64,000 nucleotides of DNA from Solibacillus sp. FSL W7-1464 (GCF_038004425.1 NZ_JBBORC010000001.1:287001-351000), one strand, 5' to 3'. Numbered from the stretch's first letter, positions 43,728 through 52,456 are shown. The notes: generated from the letters alone by a model not told the origin. Translations and numbers: made by a program.

Positions 43728-45735
43728 CAAAAAAGCGGCTGTAGATACAGGAGCTTTACACGAATCACTTACTTTGGAACAGCAGAAGGAATTACTTGAA
43801 AAATATGATCTGGAATCAAATCAGCGTAACCCGCAAAATATCATGAAGCATTTCATCTATTTTGGTTTGCTGGCATTTACACTATTCCAAGTTTATACAG
43901 CAATTTTCGGACAGTTTCCTGCGCAAATTCAGCGTACGGTCCACATTGGTTTTGCACTAACGTTTGTGTTTTTATTATTCCCGGCAAGTCGTAAGTTATC
44001 AAAACGTACTATCCCATTTTACGACTATATCTTAGCGGCTATTGCTATTTTTGTAGGGAGTTATTGGGTAATTAATTATGATCGACTGGTACAAAGCTTA
44101 GGTCAACTACAAACAATGGATTTCTATGTCGGGCTTTTGGCAATTATTTTAGTATTGGAAGGTGCCCGTAGAGCGGTCGGTTTGCCAATTGCTATTATTG
44201 CCGGGCTGTTTTTACTTTACGCATTTTACGGCCCGTACATGCCTGACTTTATGGCACACCGCGGGCAAAGCTTGGATAGTATTGTGAATTTAATGTTCTT
44301 CTCGACAGACGGTATTTTAGGGACACCATTGGCAGTATCTTCTACGTTTATTTTTGCGTTCCTATTATTCGGCGCGTTCCTTGTAAAAACAGGGGTAGGG
44401 GAGTACTTCAATGACTTGGCGATTTCTGTCGCCGGGAAATTAGTAGGTGGTCCTGCAAAAGTTGCGATTTTCTCTTCTGCACTGCAAGGGACAATTTCAG
44501 GAAGTTCTGTAGCGAATGTAGTAACTTCCGGTTCCTATACGATTCCGATGATGAAACGTCTCGGCTACAACAAAAACTTCGCAGGTGCTGTAGAGGCATC
44601 GGCATCTACAGGTGGTCAGTTAATGCCACCGATCATGGGTGCTGCTGCGTTCTTAATGGTTGAATTTATCGGTCGCGGCGTCACGTATTGGGATATTGCC
44701 AAGGCTGCTGCCATTCCGGCAATTTTATACTTTACAGGTATTTGGATCATGACACACTTTGAAGCGAAACGTTTAGGATTACGCGGCTTAAAAGATGAAG
44801 AAATGCCGGATCGCTCGAAAGTATTCAAGAAAATTTATTTACTTATTCCGATTGTACTGATTATCATTTTAATGATGTCAGGTGTGCCGGTAATTCACGC
44901 GGCACTTTACGGAATTATTTCTTGTATAGTTGTCGGGTTTATTAATCCGGATGTTAAATTCGGTTTTAAAGAAATTATCGACGGAATGGTTGATGGTGCA
45001 CGCTCGGCATTAGCAGTTGCTGCTGCAACAGCTTGTGCGGGTATTATCGTCGGCGTTGTTGTAAAGACAGGATTAGGGCTGTCTCTTGCAAACAGCTTAG
45101 TAAAATTAGCAGGAGGAAGTATTCTCCTTACATTATTCTTTGTAATGATTGCTTCGTTAATTTTAGGTATGGGTGCACCGACAACGGCAAACTATGTTAT
45201 TACTTCAACGATTGCTGCACCAGCAATTATTGCATTACTGGCACCGGATGTACCGGCAAGTGCAGCACCGCTTGTTATTGTTTTATCAGCGCACTTCTTC
45301 GTGTTCTATTTCGGTATTATTGCGGATATTACACCGCCTGTTGCGCTCGCCGCCTTTGCAGCATCCGGTATTTCAGGAGGAGACCCGATTCGTACCGGCG
45401 TAAACTCAGCGAAACTTGCTATTGCGGCATTCATTATCCCGTATATGATTATCTTCTCACCGGCGCTGCTTATGATTGATGTGACAGTATGGCAAATTTT
45501 ATGGGTAGTGTTCACCGCAATCATGGGTATGATTGCTATAGGTGTCGGAGTTATCGGCTACTGGTACCGCCCTGTAAGCTGGATCGAACGCATCGTTTTA
45601 CTTGGTGCAGGTTTAGCGATGATTTACCCTGAATCACTATCGGATACAATTGGGCTTATTGTATTTGGAGTTATGTTCGTGATTCAATATACTACTAGAA
45701 ATAAAGGAAATGGTTCAAAAGTGGCCATTTCATAA
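43720..45735 (+). CDS. TRAP transporter fused permease (DctQM type)
   Basis: A 671-residue polytopic permease. The N-terminal part (about 45-170) corresponds to the small 4-helix subunit and the rest to the large DctM subunit. DctM-type sequences include GISGSSVANVVTSGSYTIPMMKRLGYNKNFAGAVEASASTGG-like stretches and LILGMGAPTTANYV. It should use the sodium gradient to import an organic anion captured by the TAXI protein. Ribosome site AAAGGAG lies within the end of the DUF1850 gene. Confidence 0.92.
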   Translation: MADKKAAVDTGALHESLTLEQQKELLEKYDLESNQRNPQNIMKHFIYFGLLAFTLFQVYTAIFGQFPAQIQRTVHIGFALTFVFLLFPASRKLSKRTIPFYDYILAAIAIFVGSYWVINYDRLVQSLGQLQTMDFYVGLLAIILVLEGARRAVGLPIAIIAGLFLLYAFYGPYMPDFMAHRGQSLDSIVNLMFFSTDGILGTPLAVSSTFIFAFLLFGAFLVKTGVGEYFNDLAISVAGKLVGGPAKVAIFSSALQGTISGSSVANVVTSGSYTIPMMKRLGYNKNFAGAVEASASTGGQLMPPIMGAAAFLMVEFIGRGVTYWDIAKAAAIPAILYFTGIWIMTHFEAKRLGLRGLKDEEMPDRSKVFKKIYLLIPIVLIIILMMSGVPVIHAALYGIISCIVVGFINPDVKFGFKEIIDGMVDGARSALAVAAATACAGIIVGVVVKTGLGLSLANSLVKLAGGSILLTLFFVMIASLILGMGAPTTANYVITSTIAAPAIIALLAPDVPASAAPLVIVLSAHFFVFYFGIIADITPPVALAAFAASGISGGDPIRTGVNSAKLAIAAFIIPYMIIFSPALLMIDVTVWQILWVVFTAIMGMIAIGVGVIGYWYRPVSWIERIVLLGAGLAMIYPESLSDTIGLIVFGVMFVIQYTTRNKGNGSKVAIS

Positions 45736-45743
45736 AAAATGAG

Positions 45744-45768
45744 GCGTCTGAAGATTTAATTCAGGCGC
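45744..45768 (+). terminator. Terminator after the TRAP permease
   Basis: GCGTCTGAA/TTCAGGCGC stem (one G-T pair) followed by ATTTCTATTTAT. Confidence 0.75.
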
Positions 45769-45904
45769 ATTTCTATTTATCTCAAAAATAGATAGATTTA
45801 ATACTTTTTATGCATTAAGTGCATTTATTTGTTGATTTTCTTGAAAAACCATTATATTATTTAAATTAATTAAAAATTCAAATAATTTAAAGGGGAGAAA
45901 TGAT

Positions 45905-46042
45905 ATGTCAACACTTTTAAAGTCGACGTTCGAAACATACTTGTTTGATGAAGAGGTGGAGTTTGAGTTAGCCGAACAGCAAGAGGTAACGGAAAGTGAA
46001 GAACGCACGCAATATCCGCAAGGGTTTTTTTCAAGTTTATAA
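45905..46042 (+). CDS. Small peptide gene (45 aa)
   Basis: A 45-codon gene starting MSTLLKSTFETYLFDEEVEF and ending QYPQGFFSSL. It is acidic, without cysteine. Translation signals are good (AAGGGGAGA before ATG), a TTGATT-N17-TATTAT promoter candidate lies upstream, and a strong terminator follows at 46073. So it looks like a single-gene transcript. No family is recognised. A signalling or RiPP-like precursor is possible but unproven. Confidence 0.55.
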   Translation: MSTLLKSTFETYLFDEEVEFELAEQQEVTESEERTQYPQGFFSSL

Positions 46043-46072
46043 AGGAGTTTTTAAAATGGATCTAAAAATATT

Positions 46073-46111
46073 ACGGCGTCTATCCAACAAAACTGATTGG
46101 ATAGATGTCGT
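46073..46111 (+). terminator. Strong terminator after the small peptide gene
   Basis: A 15-bp stem (ACGGCGTCTATCCAA/TTGGATAGATGTCGT with two G-T pairs) followed by TTTTTTT. Confidence 0.88.
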
Positions 46112-46190
46112 TTTTTTAGGCACTAATAATGTAGTATGCAAAAAATGTACTGTATAATAGAAGTACTAAATAATATTCGAGGTGCGTTTC

Positions 46191-47303
46191 ATGTTAGCGG
46201 TTAATTCTACGGAACAAATGATTTTTGATTGGTTTCAATATTTCCATGCAAACCCTGAAGTAAGCTGGAAAGAGATAAAAACAACAGCAAAATTAGCAGA
46301 AATCTTAGATGATATGGGCGTCAGCTATAAAAAATTTGATGATGTGACTGGCCTTGTAGCGGAAATTGGAAAAGGTGAGGAAACAATTGCGGTTCGCGCT
46401 GATATAGATGCACTATGGCAGGAAGTAGATGGCGTTATGCAGGCAAATCATTCTTGCGGACATGATGCGAACATATCCATTGTTTTGGGTGCGCTTTATG
46501 CATTAAAAAATGAACCTTTGAAAAAGAAAATACGTTTTATTTTCCAACCGGCTGAGGAAACAGGCGGCGGTGCATTGGCGATGATTGACCGTGGTGTAAT
46601 GGAAGATGTTACCCATTTATTCGGTGTTCATTTGCGTCCGATGGAAGAGTTGCCATTAGGAAAGGTATCACCCGCAATTTATCATGGTGCTGCAGCATTC
46701 TTAACTGGGACAATTACCGGCATTGATGCACATGGCGCTCGTCCACACCAGGGGAAAAATGCAATTGATGTCGTTGTAGCGATTCAGCAAATGTTGAAGA
46801 ACATCCATGTTGATCCATTTGAAGTATACTCCGCGAAGTTAACGAAAGTTGTAGCAGATGGCGGAAGCGTCAATATTATTCCAGGCAATGCGACCTTCTC
46901 TATCGATGTACGTGCACAGAAAAATGAAGTATTGGCACAAGTACAACGTGATGTTGATAAAGGCTTGAAACAAATTGCGGCCATGTTTGATATTGGGGTT
47001 GAATGGGATTGGATGGACATTACACCAGGAGCGGAAGTATCATCGGAAGCTGCTGCAATTGCAGAACGCTCAATTGTTGAAGCACTTGGAGAAAAAAGTC
47101 TGGCGCCGGCAGTAATAACACCGGGGAGCGATGATTTCCACTTCTATACGATTAAAAATACACAGTTGAAGGCGACGATGATCGGTATTGGCGCAGATCT
47201 AGGTCCGGGACTTCATCATCCGAAAATGACCTTTGATGCAAAGGCATTGGTTGATGGCGCCAAAGTAATGGCGACTACATTGAAAAACAGTGCAACGAAA
47301 TAG
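46191..47303 (+). CDS. M20D-family amidohydrolase (N-acyl-amino acid hydrolase type)
   Basis: A 370-residue metalloamidohydrolase. The metal site includes AVRADIDALWQ and ANHSCGHDAN (Cys and His ligands typical of M20D), QPAEETGGGALAMI (catalytic Glu) and the C-terminal LHHPKMTFD His. Relatives cleave hippurate, N-acetyl amino acids, indoleacetyl conjugates or N-acetyl-diaminopimelate. GAGGTG lies 7 bp before ATG 46191; the GTG at 46182 overlaps that site. The nearby TRAP transporter could supply its substrate, but a terminator separates them. Confidence 0.87.
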   Translation: MLAVNSTEQMIFDWFQYFHANPEVSWKEIKTTAKLAEILDDMGVSYKKFDDVTGLVAEIGKGEETIAVRADIDALWQEVDGVMQANHSCGHDANISIVLGALYALKNEPLKKKIRFIFQPAEETGGGALAMIDRGVMEDVTHLFGVHLRPMEELPLGKVSPAIYHGAAAFLTGTITGIDAHGARPHQGKNAIDVVVAIQQMLKNIHVDPFEVYSAKLTKVVADGGSVNIIPGNATFSIDVRAQKNEVLAQVQRDVDKGLKQIAAMFDIGVEWDWMDITPGAEVSSEAAAIAERSIVEALGEKSLAPAVITPGSDDFHFYTIKNTQLKATMIGIGADLGPGLHHPKMTFDAKALVDGAKVMATTLKNSATK

Positions 47304-47367
47304 AATGTCAGGGCGATGCTATGAAGTTTGTAGCGTCGTTTTTTTTTGCTTTGAGTGTTTGTTCTGA

Positions 47368-47693
47368 TATTAGAAAAGTTGAACCGGATATTAGAAAAAG
47401 GGGGATACTTATTAGAACTTTTCATGTTTTATTAGAACAAGTGAGCTATAAATTAGAAAATCGCCCCTGGCAAAAAAGAATTGTGCCTGTTCACCGGACC
47501 TTTACTAAAAGGTCAGCGCTTTATTAGAACTTTTTAAGCGATATTAGAAAAACCGGGTTACTTATTAGAAGATCGGATACCTATATTTGAACTTCTGTAA
47601 CTTTTATTAGCACATCGGCCTACTTTATTAGAAGATCCGGAATTTATTAGAACTTTTCAAGTTTTATTAGAAAAAGCATGCTCTATATTAGAA
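47368..47693. repeat. Helically phased TATTAGAA array 1
   Basis: TATTAGAA or one-base variants start at 47368, 47389, 47410, 47430, 47451, 47522, 47542, 47563, 47584, 47605, 47626, 47645, 47665 and 47686. Steps are 19-21 bp, except for a degenerate gap between 47451 and 47522. The spacer sequences are unrelated to one another. The array fills the interval between two convergent genes. Confidence 0.9.
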
Positions 47694-47729
47694 AATCTTC
47701 CTCAGGACAACCAAACTCAGCCATATAAA

Positions 47730-47756
47730 AAGTGCCGCTATCATTCAGCGGCACTT
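47730..47756 (-). terminator. Terminator after the FhuF-like gene
   Basis: A 10-bp perfect stem (AAGTGCCGCT/AGCGGCACTT) followed by TTTTTATATGG on the minus strand. Confidence 0.85.
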
Positions 47757-47769
47757 ACAAATCAAAACC

Positions 47770-48477
47770 CTACTTCATCGGGCAAAATCCGCAAGCCATT
47801 AAGCCGGGGATGTCTTTTGAAAAACAGCAGCTTTTGCGAACAGGCTGATTGATGAGAGCGGAAGGGCTTTTTCCGCCTGTATAATTCAAGAACAGTGATT
47901 TATCCGAGAAGTATCGCCAAATATTTTTATCTTCGAGCATGTCCAAATCCTCAAAAGCACGGTCAGCCAATGCCGGGTTTTCAAGTAATGTATGGAAGTG
48001 CCAAAGCATGTAACCGAAAATATTTTCCCATAAAGTAAGCGGCGAAATGGACGTTGTTTTCCGTAACTGGCCAATAACGACCGATGTCTTGTATAAAATG
48101 TCCGTCATTACTCGTTCGCGCTCATCATCTTCCACATAGCGGAAATCATTTGGGTTTATATACATCCCGAGTGTATGAATGCCGAACTCCTGAACAATAG
48201 CAAAACGCAGATCTTCCGGCTTTCCGTCCCAAACTTCATCATACGTCGTCAGCATATAAAACTGCATCGCGACAAACATGCCGTAGCGACGCCCGAAGTG
48301 GGAGATGGCCGCAGCTTCCGTAGCAGCATTCGTTATGCCCATCATCAAATTGCGGAAATCGGTCAAATAGAAGTCTTTATGTAGATTCGCCAATGTAAAT
48401 AATGGGCGGTCAGGTTCTTCGGTAAAAATACTATAGGAATTCAATTGTCGTACTTGATCATAGGAAAGTGCAGGCAT
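47770..48477 (-). CDS. FhuF-like iron-sulfur protein (siderophore-iron reductase type)
   Basis: A 235-residue protein ending in SCCFSKDIPGLMACGFCPM. The C-C-x10-C-x2-C spacing is the [2Fe-2S] ligand motif of FhuF, which reduces ferric siderophores in the cytoplasm. The N-terminal part is a helical domain without a motif I can name. No Fur box is visible directly upstream, but a perfect Fur box controls an RNA candidate 0.6 kb away. The frame extends to GTG 48486; AAAGGTG 6-7 bp before ATG 48477 is the better start. Confidence 0.8.
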   Translation of the reverse strand: MPALSYDQVRQLNSYSIFTEEPDRPLFTLANLHKDFYLTDFRNLMMGITNAATEAAAISHFGRRYGMFVAMQFYMLTTYDEVWDGKPEDLRFAIVQEFGIHTLGMYINPNDFRYVEDDERERVMTDILYKTSVVIGQLRKTTSISPLTLWENIFGYMLWHFHTLLENPALADRAFEDLDMLEDKNIWRYFSDKSLFLNYTGGKSPSALINQPVRKSCCFSKDIPGLMACGFCPMK

Positions 48478-48585
48478 ACGTATCACCTTTTCTAAAAAAA
48501 TATTTATATTTACTATACCATTTCTCTTCCCAAACGAGGTGAAAAACGCTAAAATGAATAAAACATATAAGAAAGGTTGGTTTTT

Positions 48586-49014
48586 ATGACTAAACCGATT
48601 TCTGTACCAAGACCATTAGTGCGTGTAAATCAATGGGTTATATTTTTATCAGTTGTAATCACATGGATTACAGGACAGTACTGGATTTTAGCGATACCGT
48701 TAGTTGCAAATTTACTTGGGATTTTCACCGGGTTTAATCCGATAATGCGCTTTGCGAAAATATTTTTAACGAAAGACATAAAATCGTATATTCCTGAAGA
48801 TATCGGACAGCAAAAGTTCAATTCAACGATTGCGAGCATTTGTCTGGCAGGCGGAATAGTAGGGTTTGCCTTTAATTGGCAGGTCGTTGCATATAGCTTT
48901 ACGATTATGGTGGCTGTCGCATCCTTTGTCGCAATCTTAGGTTTTTGCATTGGATGCTTTATGTTATTTCAATTCAAACAGTACCAATATCGTCGTTCAC
49001 TAAAAAATTCTTAA
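48586..49014 (+). CDS. DUF4395 membrane protein
   Basis: A 142-residue integral membrane protein of the DUF4395 family. The opening ISVPRPLVRVNQWVIFLSVVITWITG and the GFNPIMRFAK segment are typical, and four hydrophobic segments are visible. A conserved-type cysteine pattern (SICLAG and GFCIGCFM) lies in the second half. Function is unknown; homologues are often near thiol or sulfur-handling genes. ATG 48586 is preferred over the upstream TTG because of the GAAAGG site. Confidence 0.8.
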   Translation: MTKPISVPRPLVRVNQWVIFLSVVITWITGQYWILAIPLVANLLGIFTGFNPIMRFAKIFLTKDIKSYIPEDIGQQKFNSTIASICLAGGIVGFAFNWQVVAYSFTIMVAVASFVAILGFCIGCFMLFQFKQYQYRRSLKNS

Positions 49015-49033
49015 AAAGATTATTGGAAATAGG

Positions 49034-49062
49034 TTGACAATGATACTGATAATCATTATCAT
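49034..49062 (+). promoter_or_regulatory. Fur-controlled sigma-A promoter
   Basis: TTGACA (49034-49039), 17-bp spacer, TATCAT (49057-49062). A perfect 7-1-7 Fur box TGATAATCATTATCA (49047-49061) covers the spacer end and -10. The flanking TGATACTGATAAT extends it. Fur bound with iron would block this promoter. Confidence 0.85.
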
Positions 49063-49068
49063 TATAAC

Positions 49069-49297
49069 TGTAGCAAGAGCTTATTTGTAATACAGTACAA
49101 ATAAGTCTGAGCTAACAACTTTTCTCCAGGAGTTTGTTAGTTCAGCCATAGCGTTCTAAACCCCCTCATTTAGAATGTAAGTTTGACCATGTCAGACACT
49201 GAGTTTTTCACCCTTTATATTTTTCTTCTAGTTTTTCTTCCTTTGTTGGGAGACCCATTGCCCGTGTCGCATACAGATACGGGTATTTTTGTGTTTG
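49069..49297 (+). ncRNA. Candidate Fur-regulated structured small RNA
   Basis: Downstream of the Fur promoter there is no gene on the plus strand but a chain of hairpins. They are CTTATTTGTA/TACAAATAAG (49080-49105), a 12-bp stem CTGAGCTAACAA/TTGTTAGTTCAG (49107-49145) with a CTCC..GGAG loop, and CGTTCTAAA/TTTAGAATG (49152-49177) with loop CCCCCTCA. GTTTGAC/GTCAGAC (49181-49197) follows, then a terminator CCCGTGTC/GATACGGG (49261-49283) followed by TATTTTTG. The CCCCCTC loop could pair with GAGGGGG-type ribosome sites, as for FsrA or IsrR. It could instead be a long leader of a lost gene. Confidence 0.5.
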
Positions 49298-49319
49298 GAA
49301 GTGGGGGTGCAGGAAAAAA

Positions 49320-49345
49320 GGGTAGGGACGAAAATGCCGCTACCC
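49320..49345 (-). terminator. Terminator after the EmrE/EamA-type exporter
   Basis: GGGTAG/CTACCC stem with TTTTTT on the minus strand, touching the stop codon. Confidence 0.7.
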
Positions 49346-50305
49346 CTATTCATTTGCTGATTGTAATCTTTTATTCATAAGTACTGTATGATAGCTATGC
49401 AGCAGCATGCCGATAATAATGACCGCAAGTCCGATTAAAGCGATTGGCTTCGGAAGCGGCACACTGAGTAAAATCATTTCACCTACCATTGCAAAAAGAA
49501 CTTCTGTCGATTGTGTTGCTTCAACAGCCGCCAATTTCCCTTGGTCATGGCGAACACGGTCTGTTGCAATAAAGAAAAGTATTGTCGCGATGACACCGGA
49601 AGAAACCGCAACGAGCAGTGATTGATACACTTGGCTCGCAGAGGGCAGGCCAACAGTAAACGATGCATAAATGGCAAGTAAAATCCAGGCAGGCAAGGAA
49701 GCGATTGTCATGCCTAGAACTCGTTGAAACGGATCGACTCTCCCCCCGCATAGCTCCATCATTTTCCGGTTGCCGAGCGGGTAGGCAAAAGCCGCAATCA
49801 TTACAGGCAGTATACCGAGCAGCAGGCTTTTCGTGGAAACTGACTGTGCCTGCGGGATTTGAATAAGCAAAATCCCAAATAAAATAATGCCCGAGATACC
49901 TAATGAAATAAGCGGGATTTTTGCCCTGACGTCTTTTCCGGCGATAGTTGTAATAAATAGGGGAGCCAACAAAACACCAGCTACAATCGTAAATTGCCAT
50001 GTACCTGATACAAGCCAGCCCGGACCAAATGCCGCAGCAAATGTAAGAGGCGCATAAAATAATACAAACCCGACAAAGCTCCAAATGAACCATGCAGCCG
50101 GATGTTCTTTCATTTCATCCGATAAAGTTCGAAATCCGGCTTTTCCACGTATGGCGACAATGGCGATGAGAAAGGGAAGCATAAAGAAGTAACGGAGCGA
50201 GGAACTCCATAACCAGCTGCCGCCTTCCAATTCCATTGAATGGTTCAATACAAATGTAACCGCAAAAAATAAAGCCGCTAAAATGCCAATCAGTATTTCC
50301 TTCAT
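49346..50305 (-). CDS. DMT-superfamily exporter (multidrug resistance efflux family)
   Basis: A 319-residue protein with about ten hydrophobic helices, of the DMT/multidrug resistance efflux type. It opens LIGILAALFFAVTFVLNHSMELEGGSWLWSSSLRYFFMLP, and the late motif ATQSTEVLFAMVGEMILL matches the EamA-type helix 9. Substrate unknown. The frame continues 100 codons upstream into pepT, but GAGGTG before ATG 50305 and the family start show that this extension is not used. Confidence 0.8.
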   Translation of the reverse strand: MKEILIGILAALFFAVTFVLNHSMELEGGSWLWSSSLRYFFMLPFLIAIVAIRGKAGFRTLSDEMKEHPAAWFIWSFVGFVLFYAPLTFAAAFGPGWLVSGTWQFTIVAGVLLAPLFITTIAGKDVRAKIPLISLGISGIILFGILLIQIPQAQSVSTKSLLLGILPVMIAAFAYPLGNRKMMELCGGRVDPFQRVLGMTIASLPAWILLAIYASFTVGLPSASQVYQSLLVAVSSGVIATILFFIATDRVRHDQGKLAAVEATQSTEVLFAMVGEMILLSVPLPKPIALIGLAVIIIGMLLHSYHTVLMNKRLQSANE

Positions 50306-50402
50306 CACACACCTCACTCGATTATATTGAATTTTCTGTTTAATAAGTATACAAAAAAATGGAGCGAAAGTAATCGCCCCATTCAAAAATTTCCATTTTG
50401 TT

Positions 50403-51626
50403 CTAACGCTTTTCAAATAACTGAACGATTTCGATAATGACTTCCGTCGCTTTTTCCATTGTTTCAGCTGATACAAATTCATATTTACCATGCATATTTT
50501 CGCCGCCCGCAAAAATGTTCGGTGTCGGCAAGCCCATATATGAAAGCTGGGAGCCGTCAGTACCTCCGCGAATCGGTTCGACAATCGGTGTAATGTTAAA
50601 CTTGGCAAACGCTTCTTTTACGATATCGACGATTTCCATAACAGGCTCGATTTTTTCGCCCATATTGTAATATTGATCCTCGATCGCTACAGTAATTGCT
50701 TCTTCACCGTATTTTGCCTGTAACTCTTTGCCGGCCTTTGCCATATACTCTTTTTTCTCTTCGAATTTAGCGCGGTCATGGTCACGGATAATGTATGACA
50801 TTGTTGTTTCTTCAATTCCACCATTGAAATGCATTAAGTGGATAAAGCCTTCATAGCCGTCCGTTTTTTCAGGTACCGCATCTTTTGGCATTTCGTTTTG
50901 GTATTCAATCGCCATTGTAATCGAGTTCACCATTTTATTTTTTGCTGAACCTGGGTGGATGTTCGTGCCGCGTGTCGTTACTTTTACGCCAGCTGCATTA
51001 AAGCTTTCGTACTGTAACTCACCAAGAGGACCGCCATCCATTGTATATGCATAATCTGCACCGAATTTCTCGACATCGAACTTGTGCGGACCGCGCCCGA
51101 TTTCCTCGTCCGGTGTAAATGCTACACGAATTTTTCCGTGCTTGATTTCCGGATTGTTTACTAAGTATTCCATCGCCGTCATAATTTCTGCGATACCGGC
51201 TTTATCATCCGCACCAAGCAATGTATTGCCGTCTGTCGTAATTAACGTTTGACCAACATAATTTTTCAAGTTCGGGAAGTAGTCCGGTGCCATGACTAAA
51301 CCATTTTTTAATGTAATCGCTTCACCGTCATAGTTATCGATGCGCTGAGGCTGTACATTTGTTCCTGTGTAATCCGATGTCGTATCAACATGCGCCAAAA
51401 AGCCAAGTGTCGGCACGTCTTTATCTGTATTTGATTCAAGTGTTGCAAAAAGGTACCCGTTTTCGTCCAGCGTAATGTCTGTTAAACCGATTGCAGCCAA
51501 TTCATCCTTTAATACATGTAATAAATCGAATTGCTTCATTGTTGAAGGGGTTGTGTCAGAGTTGAAATCTGATTGTGTATCAATTTTTGCATAGCGTACT
51601 AAACGTTCAATTACTTTCTCTTTCAT
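50403..51626 (-). CDS. pepT: Peptidase T (tripeptide aminopeptidase)
   Basis: A 407-residue M20B zinc aminopeptidase removing the N-terminal residue of tripeptides in the cytosol. Signatures include [18 protein letters not shown] (His, Asp), [13 protein letters not shown] (bridging Asp), [30 protein letters not shown] (Glu pair, Asp) and [30 protein letters not shown] near the C-terminus (His). Length and motifs are those of PepT throughout. Monocistronic; an AGGAGG site lies before the ATG. Confidence 0.95.
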   Translation of the reverse strand: MKEKVIERLVRYAKIDTQSDFNSDTTPSTMKQFDLLHVLKDELAAIGLTDITLDENGYLFATLESNTDKDVPTLGFLAHVDTTSDYTGTNVQPQRIDNYDGEAITLKNGLVMAPDYFPNLKNYVGQTLITTDGNTLLGADDKAGIAEIMTAMEYLVNNPEIKHGKIRVAFTPDEEIGRGPHKFDVEKFGADYAYTMDGGPLGELQYESFNAAGVKVTTRGTNIHPGSAKNKMVNSITMAIEYQNEMPKDAVPEKTDGYEGFIHLMHFNGGIEETTMSYIIRDHDRAKFEEKKEYMAKAGKELQAKYGEEAITVAIEDQYYNMGEKIEPVMEIVDIVKEAFAKFNITPIVEPIRGGTDGSQLSYMGLPTPNIFAGGENMHGKYEFVSAETMEKATEVIIEIVQLFEKR

Positions 51627-51691
51627 ACGAAAAAGACCTCCTAATACTTATTGCTTTTATTCTACACTTTTTATTTCGGTTTTTGAACTAA

Positions 51692-51829
51692 TTATCTTCA
51701 CTCAGCGGCTACTTTAAGTACCCGCTGAGTGAAGATAAGCCTCTGGCAGATGTCACAGATTTTTTAAGTGATATATTTTGAGAGTACTCAAAAAAATCTG
51801 GACGCGATTACGCTTTAGCGTAATCGATT
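51692..51829 (+). repeat. Structured intergenic repeat, copy B (short form)
   Basis: A 138-bp form lacking the middle module of copies A and C. It has a 17-bp perfect stem (TTATCTTCACTCAGCGG with CCGCTGAGTGAAGATAA), the linker GATGTCACAGATTTTTT, AAAAAATCTGGA, and a perfect 10-bp terminal palindrome CGATTACGCT/AGCGTAATCG (51805-51826). The last palindrome overlaps the stop codon of the minus-strand gene at 51815. Confidence 0.85.
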
Positions 51830-52456
51830 AGAGTAGTATTCAGTAATACTAAGCATGAGGAAAAACTGTGCGCCGTAATACGTGAACATGATCAGAATAT
51901 GGGAAGCGGGAACATCAAACATAAAGCGATTAATGGCCAATACCGAATCCGACATGATAAAGAGGATGGCGCCGATGACAGCAAATTTACTCCCTGTTCG
52001 AAATGATGTCCATCCCATCGTTAAAATAACGAAAATATAAGCGGTCACTGCAATGGCAAGTACGGTGTCGCCTTTTTGCAGCAGGCTTCCCGCAATCCAG
52101 AACATCATCACCGCACCGTATAAAGCTAAAAGAATTTTTACATACAGTGGTGTGTACTGCTGATTTGTTGAACGGAAAGCAAAAATATAGAAAATATGGC
52201 CGATCAGGAAAAAGCTCAACCCAACGATGAACCACTGCAATGTATAATCGCCAACCGCACAGAAAATTAAACCGATGGAGATGAGCCAATAATACGGAGA
52301 TTTCACCTGTACTTTCGTTGAAAATGCGAGTGCTATAAGCAAAATCATTGGCAAAAGCTTAAAGACCATTTTCAGTGAACTATCAATCGTTTCGAAAAAG
52401 AATACATAGTACAAGCCAAGCGCGAAGAACAGTAAAATCAGAACTTTACGTGCCAT
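51815..52456 (-). CDS. YhhN-family membrane protein (lysoplasmalogenase type)
   Basis: A 213-residue protein with about eight hydrophobic helices, of the YhhN/TMEM86 family. The segments LIFCAVGDYTLQW and LFIMSDSVLAINRF contain the conserved aspartates of the family, whose animal members hydrolyse lysoplasmalogens; the bacterial substrate is uncertain. The last codons (about NRLR and stop) are encoded by the terminal palindrome of repeat copy B, so the repeat forms the 3' end of the gene and probably its terminator. Confidence 0.82.
   Translation of the reverse strand: MARKVLILLFFALGLYYVFFFETIDSSLKMVFKLLPMILLIALAFSTKVQVKSPYYWLISIGLIFCAVGDYTLQWFIVGLSFFLIGHIFYIFAFRSTNQQYTPLYVKILLALYGAVMMFWIAGSLLQKGDTVLAIAVTAYIFVILTMGWTSFRTGSKFAVIGAILFIMSDSVLAINRFMFDVPASHILIMFTYYGAQFFLMLSITEYYSNRLR

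Noticed and set aside
46056-46157. 33-codon frame with AAAGGAG after the small peptide gene
   Set aside because: Most of it is the terminator hairpin and T-run; kept only as a remark on a possible leader peptide.
47368-47693. CRISPR-like array
   Set aside because: The repeat unit is only 8 bp, spacing is 20-21 bp, there is no cas gene and no leader; it does not fit CRISPR.
49183-49380. Plus-strand frame with a hydrophobic start (SDTEFFTLYIFLLVFL)
   Set aside because: No ribosome site; it crosses the sRNA terminator and the terminator of the convergent exporter gene. The hairpins explain the region better.
50306-50608. 100-codon N-terminal extension of the exporter at 49346
   Set aside because: It overlaps pepT on the same strand, has no helices, and a ribosome site with family-like start lies at 50305.
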